This document shows, piece by piece, positions 54,270 through 61,977 of a stretch of DNA of 64,000 nucleotides (position 1 is its first letter; each line of letters starts with the position of its first letter). The DNA is from Alkalilimnicola ehrlichii (GTDB lineage Bacteria; Pseudomonadota; Gammaproteobacteria; Nitrococcales; AK92), in assembly GCF_003399765.1 (NCBI RefSeq), contig NZ_NFZV01000006.1, forward strand, positions 124,001-188,000, read 5' to 3'. The translations under genes were made by a program, and so were the position numbers. Below the pieces are notes generated by a model that was not told the origin of the DNA, ran no database searches, and saw only the letters and a program-made list of their open reading frames with translations.

Positions 54270-55900
54270 CTAGGCGGCACTGCGGCCCGGGCTAACCGTT
54301 TTCAACCGTCCGAGGATACAGTCGGCGGCACGGGCGGCAATCGCCGTTGTCGGGGCGTTGGTATTGCTTCCCATTAGTAAGGGGAAGATAGACGCATCGA
54401 CAATCCGCAGCCCACGTAACCCGTGCACACGACACTCTGGATCTACCACCGCTTCCGAGTCGATGCCCATACGACAGGTACCGACCGGATGATAAATCGT
54501 CTCCGCATGACTGCGAATGTAGTCCCTAATCTGCTGCCGAGTGCGCACGTTCTGTCCCGGGGTGAGCTCCATTTTGCCGATGGCCCGCATTGAAGGTTGC
54601 GCTAAGAGTTCCCGCGTACGCTCCACGGCGAGAATCATGCGCTCTTCGTCGCCGCTAGCCGTCAAATATCGGGGCTCGATTCGGGGCGGCTGCTCGGGGT
54701 TTGCGCTACGTATCCCGATTTGACCGCGACTTTGGGGGCGCAGAAAACAGGTTCGTACGGTATAACCGTAATAGCGAATAGTTCGCCCAAGCCGCAAACC
54801 ATGGTCTTCTTCGATAGCAGGAATAAAATGTAACTGCAAATCCGGAATCGGTTCGCTGGGAATGCTCCGGATAAAACCACCGGCTTCGGCAACATTCGAA
54901 CATAACTCGCCACGCTGCTGTACTAGCCACTGCAGAGCGTTTTAGCGTTACGCGGCAACGCGCTCGGGTGCAAGGACATACCGCGCCGATCGCGCGATCT
55001 CCAGATCACGCTGATATCGAGGTGATCCTGCAGATTTCGACCGACTCCCGGCAGTACATGCCGTACCGGAACTCCAGCCTGACGCAACTCCTGCTCTGGC
55101 CCGATACCGGACAACAGCAGCAATTGCGGCGTATTCACTGCCCCAGCGGCCAACACGACCTCACTACGGCCGTAGCAAATCATTCGCCGCCCACGCTTGA
55201 TTCGAACGCCGGTGACCCGATCCCCTTGCAACTCCAGCTGCATTGCAAGGGCGCCGGTAAGCACGTGCAGGTTGGGGCGTTTGCTAACCGGATGTAAGAA
55301 CGCGTGGGCATTACTGCAGCGCACGCCATGCCGCTGCATCACATGGTAAAAACCGACGCCTTCCTCGGAAGGGCCGTTAAAATCGTCGTTACGCGGAAGA
55401 CCCAGTTCGGCGCCAGCGGCTATGAAGGCCTCCGAATAGGGGTTCCGGCTCAACAGTTCCGAGACAGCCAACTCCCCGCCGCCGCCGTGATACCTGCTGC
55501 CGCCGGCGTGGAAGGCTTCGGTGGCAAGGAAATAAGGTAGTAGGCTGGCATAATTCCACCCAGGGCAACCGGCAGCCTCCCAGGCGTCGTAGTCGCTTGC
55601 GTGGCCGCGGGTGTAGCACATCGCGTTAATGGCGCTGCTTCCGCCCAGGGTTTTGCCGCGGGGCCAGAATAAGCGGCGCTGGTTTAAACACGGCTCAGGC
55701 TCGGTCCAATAAGCCCAGTTAAACCGTTTGCTGCGCATCAATCCAATAATGCCGGCGGGAGTTCGAATCAGCGGATTCCAGTCGCGCGGACCGGCTTCCA
55801 AGACGAGTACCTGCACCGCCGGATCGGCCGACAGTCGATTCGCCAACACACAACCGGCCGAACCGCCTCCGACAATGACGTAGTCGTAATCTTTCTGCAT
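54270..55900 (-). CDS. GMC-family FAD alcohol dehydrogenase (one-base frameshift near 54933-54938)
   Basis: An FAD-dependent choline- or alcohol-dehydrogenase-like enzyme. The FAD motif is DYVIVGGGSAGCVLANRLS at residues 6-24; the GMC signature GKTLGGSSAINAMCYTRGH and AAGAVNTPQLLLLSGIGP are present; the active-site His is in YHPVGTCRMG and the flavin-end motif is GSNTNAPTTAIAARAAD. Adding one base near 54933-54938 joins RNAKTL to WQWLVQQRGELCSNVAEAGG and gives 543 residues, a normal length. First gene of the alcohol-aldehyde module; AGGAGG stands before its ATG. Substrate likely a medium- or long-chain alcohol (AlkJ-like) or choline, undecided. Confidence 0.92.
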
Positions 55901-55917
55901 TGCCGGCCTCCTCCTAA

Positions 55918-55953
55918 TAGCTGCCTGCCCAGCTCCGCTCGCGCAGGCAGCTA
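55918..55953. terminator. Hairpin between the GGDEF gene and the GMC gene
   Basis: A perfect 11-base stem TAGCTGCCTGC/GCAGGCAGCTA with a 14-base loop, 83 bases beyond the GGDEF stop codon and just before the ribosome site of the GMC gene. It could end the GGDEF transcript or act in the GMC leader. Confidence 0.5.
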
Positions 55954-56035
55954 GACAATATCCCAGATCAGCTTGTCGTCGTTTCGCTAGCTAACAAAAT
56001 AGGGAGGTTTAGGAAGAATGTCTTGAACGAACCGG

Positions 56036-57133
56036 TCAAGCCGCAGCAAAACACTCTACCCGATTACGCCCGCTGTGCTTTGCACGGTAGAGAGCGCTGT
56101 CGGCACGTTCTAATAAGGGGGCAATATCCTCCGATAGGCGATACTCGGCCAATCCCACCGAGACGGTTAAGCTTAAATCGCCTAGGACGGCAGCATAGTC
56201 TTCTTGTTCAACGGCATGACGAATTCGCTCGGCGCACACGCGAGCCTGCTCAAGCGTGGTACCCGGCATGATGACCATAAACTCTTCGCCGCCATAACGG
56301 CCGAACACATCGACCGCGCGCAGATGACTTTCCGCCACCTGGGCGAACCGGCGGAGGACTTTATCGCCCGCCAAGTGACCGAAACGGTCGTTAATTTGCT
56401 TGAACCAATCGATATCTAAGACCGCTACACTAAACGGCTTACCGAAGCGATCGGCACGGTCTTTTTCGTGCTTGATCGCGTTCATGAGATAACGACGATT
56501 AAACAAGCCTGTCAGTTCGTCGCGAACGGCCATATCGGCGATGGTGGCCATCGCCTCTTGCAGTTTCTTGTTGCTCGTCTTAAGCCGGTGGCGTAGGCGC
56601 GAGATATAGCCACCAAGGAACGAAAACCACGTCAGGGCCGCCACCAGCGCGATCCAACGCATAAACTCCAAACTTAAATCGACTACTTCCGGCTGCCGGT
56701 ATGCGAGCAGGAGGACGACAAGGGCATAGCTGGTCAGGGAGAAAATGCTAAGCGCCAGAAAATGTCTGGTCTGCAACCGAAAGACGCCAAAAACGAAACT
56801 GGTGATATAGAGCAACAGGAAAATGCCCCGTGCCTCGCCAGCGTAATAGACCATCAGAATCAACAACAGATTGGCGGCGGCAATCTGCGGCATCGTCAGA
56901 CTCGGATCGCGAAAACGAAGATTAAAGCCCGAGCGAATCACACCGTAGAAAAACAGGTTGACGAGAATGATCGCGCCAACCATGATACAAACGGCGCCAA
57001 CGGAAATGAGTCCTTGCACAGCAGCGGCAACAAACAACAACGCCGTTACCAAATAGGTAGCGCTTGCCATGAAGAAGCGACGCAAGCGCAGCCGCTGTTG
57101 CATATCGCTGCGAGGGACCAGTGAGATATTCAT
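56036..57133 (-). CDS. Membrane-bound diguanylate cyclase (GGDEF)
   Basis: Makes the second messenger c-di-GMP. I chose the ATG at 57133 (365 residues); the frame reaches 57184. Residues 20-190 hold about five to six transmembrane helices without a known sensor name; a short coiled segment (HRLKTSNKKLQEAMATI) leads to the GGDEF domain with DELTGLFNRRYL, LDIDWFKQINDRFGH and the active motif FGRYGGEEFMVIMP. The product-binding RxxD site (RAVD, five residues before GGEEF) is present, so feedback inhibition is likely. No EAL domain. Single gene. Confidence 0.94.
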   Translation of the reverse strand: MNISLVPRSDMQQRLRLRRFFMASATYLVTALLFVAAAVQGLISVGAVCIMVGAIILVNLFFYGVIRSGFNLRFRDPSLTMPQIAAANLLLILMVYYAGEARGIFLLLYITSFVFGVFRLQTRHFLALSIFSLTSYALVVLLLAYRQPEVVDLSLEFMRWIALVAALTWFSFLGGYISRLRHRLKTSNKKLQEAMATIADMAVRDELTGLFNRRYLMNAIKHEKDRADRFGKPFSVAVLDIDWFKQINDRFGHLAGDKVLRRFAQVAESHLRAVDVFGRYGGEEFMVIMPGTTLEQARVCAERIRHAVEQEDYAAVLGDLSLTVSVGLAEYRLSEDIAPLLERADSALYRAKHSGRNRVECFAAA

Positions 57134-57566
57134 TTCGTTCAGAAAGGGCTTCCCTACCACTACGCCCGCTCTACTATGTGGCAACTACTATCAGTAGACC
57201 TCTTCCGAATAGGCTGCGTTCCTGCGCCTCTTGCGAAGCTGAGAAGCAAGTCACGACCCATGTAAAGCGGCAATTCTTGTTCTTGTCGGTTTTGCGCACA
57301 TCCCACGCGGCAACATAGCGTGCGGCGGGAAACGTGACAAAAATTCACCATTTCTTATAAAATAACATAATATCAATCAGATGACTTCCCCCACCGCCGG
57401 GTAAAAGCCGATTCGTCACGCTTTGGCGGGCGCTTGTTGGTACCTCAGCTTTTCTATGCGCGAACAGCTCGGTACGAGCGGCGCTACACCCTCTTACACG
57501 TCTACGCTTAGATGTGTGGGTTAGCGGTTAGGGGGCGGGCAAGGCCTCGATAGGCTCCATCCAATA
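57134..57566. other. Gene-free stretch upstream of the GGDEF gene
   Basis: About 430 bases. 57345-57385 is markedly AT-rich and probably holds the promoter of the GGDEF gene on the minus strand. No convincing gene, RNA or repeat was seen in the rest, which also follows the end of the dehydrogenase gene at 57567. Confidence 0.45.
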
Positions 57567-58450
57567 TCACAAGCTCTTCTTGTTGCCTTTCCGGAACAAT
57601 TCGCGCTTTAGGCGATAAAGCGAAGAAATATCCTCTTCCCCATACCCCTGCTGCATCAGCTTTTCGTAGTGGTGCAGGGTCATTTCCACCACTGGCAAGG
57701 CCACTCCATGCTCGTCGAGCATCTGTCGGCAAATACCCAGATCCTTGTGATGCAGGGCCAATTTAAACCCTGGCTGGTAACGGTCGCGCACCATCGTCGG
57801 TCCGCGGTGGTTGAGAAACCAGTTGCCGGCAGCCCCCCTCCGATAACGTCAATAACTTTATCCATATCCAGACCCGAAGCTTCGCCAAACGCCAAGGCTT
57901 CCGTTACGGCCTGATTGATTCCCGCCGCCATAATCTGGTTAACCGCTTTCGCGGCTTGTCCACTACCGACCGGCCCCATAAGCGTCACCGACTTACTGAT
58001 CGCCGCCAAAGCAGGTCGCACGCGCGCCAGCACCGCCTCTTCACCGCCGGCCATGACCACCAGCTGCCCGCTGCGGGCGCCTTCGGCACCGCCGGAGACG
58101 GGCGCGTCGATAAAATCGACCCCGATTTCGGCCAACCGGGCGGCCAACCCCTGCGCCGTTTGCACGCTGACGGTTGAGGTATCAATTATTGTCTTACCGA
58201 CCGCAAGCTGAGGCTGCATCGCCTCGATCACCGCTTCCACGTCGGCATCTCTCGAGACGCAGGTAATGACAACCTCACAAACCGCCGCGAGTTCGGCAGG
58301 GTCTGCGGCTACCGTCATCGAGTACTCGGCGGCCAACGCCTCTGCTTTGTCGCGGCTGCGGTTCCAAACGGCCCGCAGCAATCCCGCCTGTGCCAGATTC
58401 GCCGCCATGCCACCGCCCATGGCTCCTAAACCGATCACTCCTACCTGCAT
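57567..58450 (-). CDS. Beta-hydroxyacid dehydrogenase, 3-hydroxyisobutyrate dehydrogenase type (one-base frameshift near 57833-57838)
   Basis: An NAD(P)-dependent dehydrogenase of 294 residues after adding one base to the C run at 57833-57838, which joins VIGGG to AAGNWFLNHRGPTMVRDRY. The Rossmann start is VGVIGLGAMGGGMAANLA; the substrate motif FIDAPVSGGAEGARSG and the catalytic Lys in GSGQAAKAVNQIMAAG are those of the family. The ATG at 58450 has GAGGTGA before it, overlapping the stop of speA, so translation is coupled. Substrates of relatives include 3-hydroxyisobutyrate, tartronate semialdehyde and succinic semialdehyde; the sequence does not choose. Confidence 0.88.
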
Positions 58451-58457
58451 GATCACC

Positions 58458-60340
58458 TCAATCTTCTAAGTACGTGTAGCCCGTCAGCCCTGCCTCCAGT
58501 TCGTCCAAGCAGGCGGCCCGGTGCTGCTCATCGAGCGTCGATGCGCCCACGCGAGCACGGTAACGCGCCCTAAGCTCATCGGCGTCAAACTGCACGTAAC
58601 GCAGCACCGAAGCAACGTTATCGCCTTGTACAGGGTCAGTAAGCACATAGCCGTCGGGGCGCAACTCGACGTTTACCGAATCGGTGTCGCCGAACAGATT
58701 ATGCAAATCGCCAAGAATTTCCTGGTAAGCACCGACCATGAACATACCCAGCAGATACGTCTCTCCATCGCGATAAGCCGGCAGCGGCAACGTCGCTTCC
58801 ACCCCTTCGCGATCCACATACGCCGAGATCGTACCGTCGGAATCGCAGGTCAGATCCTGTAGCACGTTACGCCGGTTGGGCGGCTCGTCGAGCCGCTGCA
58901 AAGGCAGGACCGGAAAAATCTGGTCCAAGGCCCACACATCGGGCATCGACTGAAACAGCGAGAAATTACAAAACAACTTATCCGCCAACTTCTCGCTCAG
59001 CTCGTCGATCAACTCGCGATGCGCCCGCCGCCTCGGATCGAGCCTTGGCTGTAGAGCGTGGCAGGTGGCTTGGTAAATGCGTTCCGCTTGCGCCCGTTGT
59101 TGCAGACTTAGCACACCGTGGGTGTACATCTCCTGGGCGTCGGTCAACCAATGATAGGCGTCATGATAGACCTCTAAGGCCGAGCGGTTCTTAGCCTCGC
59201 GGTAGTTCCGCCAAAGATCGTGCAAAATTAACGGCGCCTCTTCCTCCGGCGCATGCAAGCCGTCGCCCCCCGGCACGCGATCGACATCGATCACATTCGT
59301 GATCAGTACCGCGTGGTGAGCGGTCAACGCCCGCCCCGATTCGGAAATGATATCGGGCTGGGGCAGCTCATGTTCGGCGCAAATCTCCGCTAAAGCGCGC
59401 ACAACGTTCTGCGCATACTCGTCAACGCTGTAGTTCATCGAACAGAAACTGCGCGAACGGGTGCCTTCGTAATCGACCCCCAGCCCGCCACCGACATCCA
59501 CCGTACGAATAGGGACGCCAAGCGCCCGTAGCTCGGCATAGTAACGCGCCGCCTCGCGCATCCCCCGCTGAATGTCGCGGATATGCGGGATTTGCGAACC
59601 TAAGTGGAAATGGAGTAACTGAAGGCTATCCAGCATACCCGCCGAGCGCAGCCGATCGACCACCGTCAACGCCTGCGAGGCGGACAAACCGAATTTCGAC
59701 TTCTCGCCCCCGGTGTTCTGCCACTTGCCCGCGCCGATAGAGGCCAGCCTTACGCGCAGGCCCAGCAACGGTTGGACCTGCAACTGCGCCGCCTCGCGCA
59801 GAACCAAATCGATTTCGGAAAGTTTCTCCACCACGATGTGGACTTTCAAGCCCAATTGCAGTCCGCGTAATGCCAGGCGGATATACTCGCGATCCTTATA
59901 GCCGTTGCAAATGACCGTCCCCCCGCCGGGGCACGGCCAAGCACCGCCATCAGCTCCGGTTTAGAGCCGGCCTCCAGACCGACCCGACCGTTACCGCGCT
60001 GTAAAATGGCCTCCACCACACGCCGTTGCTGATTCACCTTAATGGGGTAAACCGCCGTGTAACGACCCTCGTAGTCGTTGCTCCGCATCGCTTTGGCGAA
60101 CGCATTACACAGGGCGTCGACTCGGTCGTAGAGGATATCGACAAAGCGCACCAGTAAAGGCAGCGCCAAACCCTGCTCGCGCGCCGATGCGGCCAATGCG
60201 TAGAGGTCGATCGCCGGACGTTTACTGTCCCGGTCGGGGCGCGCGACAACCCGACCTGCGGCGTTGATATCGAAATAACCACCGCTCCAATGAGCGATGT
60301 TGTAGGTCTCGCGCGCCTGTTGCTCGTCCCAGTCGGTCAT
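58458..60340 (-). CDS. speA: Biosynthetic arginine decarboxylase SpeA (one-base frameshift near 59919-59924)
   Basis: Converts arginine to agmatine, the first step to putrescine. PLP fold type III; 627 residues after adding one base in the C run at 59919-59924, which joins RAPAGG to TVICNGYKDREYIRLAL (E. coli SpeA 658). The PLP Lys lies in AVYPIKVNQQRRVVEA; the active-site glycine motif reads VDVGGGLGVDYEGTRS; ISESGRALTAHHAVL and the C-terminal DVWALDQIFPVLPLQRL are typical. Divergent from speE with a 198-bp gap, so two steps of polyamine synthesis are neighbours. Agmatinase is not in the window. Confidence 0.95.
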
Positions 60341-60538
60341 AGTCGTTATTTACACCTGCACCCGCTTTATATCCGCAGCCAGAAAGGCGACAATCCGCCT
60401 CCATCGAAACGCTGCACAGTGTAAGTGATAGCGGTCCGGGGAGTGTAATGCTTTTGCCATGCATGACGGGTATGCGGCATGCCACAATAACCTCCCGCCT
60501 CGATAACGCCGGGGCGGACGTTAATCAGGAGTATCGCG

Positions 60539-61399
60539 ATGACGCTGGACAACCGTTGGTGGAGTGAGGCTTATACCGACGAAGGGGTAGCCTTTTCCCT
60601 CCAGGTAACCGAGAAGCTGCACGAAGAGCAAACCCCGTTTCAGCACATAGAAGTGTATCAAAGCACTCATTGGGGCAAGTTGCTGGTGATCGACGGCTGC
60701 GTGATGCTCACCAGTCGGGATAACTTCACCTATCACGAAATGATGAGCCACCCGGCCTTGTTCACGCATCCTAACCCGAAGCGGGTGCTTATCATCGGCG
60801 GCGGCGACTGCGGCATGTTGCGGGAAGTGCTCAAGCACCCTGGCGTCGAACAAGCCGTGCAAGTGGACATCGACGAAGGCGTAACGCGTGCCGCCCAACA
60901 ATTCTTTCCGGAACTGTGCGAATCCAACGACGACCCACGAGCGACGCTACTGTTCGACGACGGCGTGCAGTATGTAAAAGATGCCGCCGACGGCTCCGTC
61001 GATGTGGTCATTGTCGACAGCACCGACCCGGTCGGCCCGGCGGAAGGTTTATTCGGCGAAGCGTTCATGCGCGATGTGCACCGGATCTTGGGAGACGACG
61101 GGCTATTGGTACAGCAAAGCGAATCCCCCATCCTGCACCGCGACAGCATCCTCAAGGAGCTGCACGGCGTAATGCGGGGCGCGGGCTTTACCCAAGTAGT
61201 GACGATGCAATTTCCGGTTTGCAGCTATCCGTCGGGTTGGTGGTCGGCCACCATGGCCGGCAAAAGCGGCGATATTACGCAATTTCGCCGCGCCGATGCG
61301 GAAGCCAAACCGTTCCGTACCCACTACTACAACGCCGGCATCCATCAAGGCGCCCTGGCGGCACCCGAGTTCTGCAAAGAGCTGTTTAGCGACCAATAA
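60539..61399 (+). CDS. speE: Spermidine synthase
   Basis: Transfers aminopropyl from decarboxylated SAM to putrescine. It has 286 residues, close to E. coli SpeE (288). It opens WWSEAYTDEGVAFSLQV; the nucleotide motif is VLIIGGGDCGMLREVLKH; the catalytic Asp lies in VIVDSTDPVGPAEGLF, followed by LLVQQSESPILH. AGGAG stands before the ATG. Ends at a strong hairpin shared with the convergent lipoprotein gene. Confidence 0.96.
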   Translation: MTLDNRWWSEAYTDEGVAFSLQVTEKLHEEQTPFQHIEVYQSTHWGKLLVIDGCVMLTSRDNFTYHEMMSHPALFTHPNPKRVLIIGGGDCGMLREVLKHPGVEQAVQVDIDEGVTRAAQQFFPELCESNDDPRATLLFDDGVQYVKDAADGSVDVVIVDSTDPVGPAEGLFGEAFMRDVHRILGDDGLLVQQSESPILHRDSILKELHGVMRGAGFTQVVTMQFPVCSYPSGWWSATMAGKSGDITQFRRADAEAKPFRTHYYNAGIHQGALAAPEFCKELFSDQ

Positions 61400-61426
61400 A
61401 CAAGCCACCGCGCAAAAGCTTATACA

Positions 61427-61456
61427 ACCGGCAAAGCCCGCCACGGCTTTGCCGGT
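61427..61456. terminator. Hairpin between speE and the PrcB-like lipoprotein gene
   Basis: A perfect 12-base stem ACCGGCAAAGCC/GGCTTTGCCGGT with a six-base loop between two convergent stops. It has no T run on either side. Probably a shared terminator. Confidence 0.65.
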
Positions 61457-61468
61457 ACCGAGCGATGC

Positions 61469-61972
61469 TCAGAGGTCCACTTCCGCTCTTATCTGCCCCT
61501 CTAAATCAACGACCCGGACCGTCTCGTAGTCGCCCTGCGGCACGGCAACCGCCAGACAAGGGCTGGTAATGGCTTGCGTTAACATCGCATCGGGTTCAGG
61601 GGTGTGCCAGTTCACGCGTACTTCGGCAACGCCGTCGACCACAGTCATAGTGTCCGCGCCCAGCTCCACCCAATAACCGCCGGTGCGCTTCTCGCCCATT
61701 TCAACCCAAAGCACCGCCGTATCGTTAAAGTCAATCTGCGGCGGCTCGGCTGCCTCGCCCCCGACCTCGTGTTTCCCCGCCGCCTCTACGACTTGCTGCC
61801 AAGCTTCTTCCCGATCCAAGTAACGCACACGCGGATCGTGCTGCTCGCCGCCGCAGAGACTACCTAAATATAATTGGCTGACCGACAAGCGCTCGTCTTG
61901 GCGCTCTTCCTCAACCGTACCGCCACACGCCGCTAATAGCCCAAGCGATAAACCTGCAACCAATTTCTTCAT
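61469..61972 (-). CDS. Lipoprotein with PrcB-like domain, partner of the subtilisin-like protease
   Basis: A 167-residue lipoprotein: signal peptide with lipobox LLAACGG (Cys 16). Residues 85-150 resemble the PrcB_C domain: WVEMGEKRTGGYWVEL, then AITSPCLAVAVPQGDYETVR. In Treponema denticola PrcB is a lipoprotein that stabilises the subtilisin-family protease dentilisin (PrtP). Here the gene begins five bases after the stop of a subtilisin-family gene on the same strand, the same kind of pair. Assignment from memory of the family pattern, not from a search. Confidence 0.75.
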   Translation of the reverse strand: MKKLVAGLSLGLLAACGGTVEEERQDERLSVSQLYLGSLCGGEQHDPRVRYLDREEAWQQVVEAAGKHEVGGEAAEPPQIDFNDTAVLWVEMGEKRTGGYWVELGADTMTVVDGVAEVRVNWHTPEPDAMLTQAITSPCLAVAVPQGDYETVRVVDLEGQIRAEVDL

Positions 61973-61977
61973 ATCGA

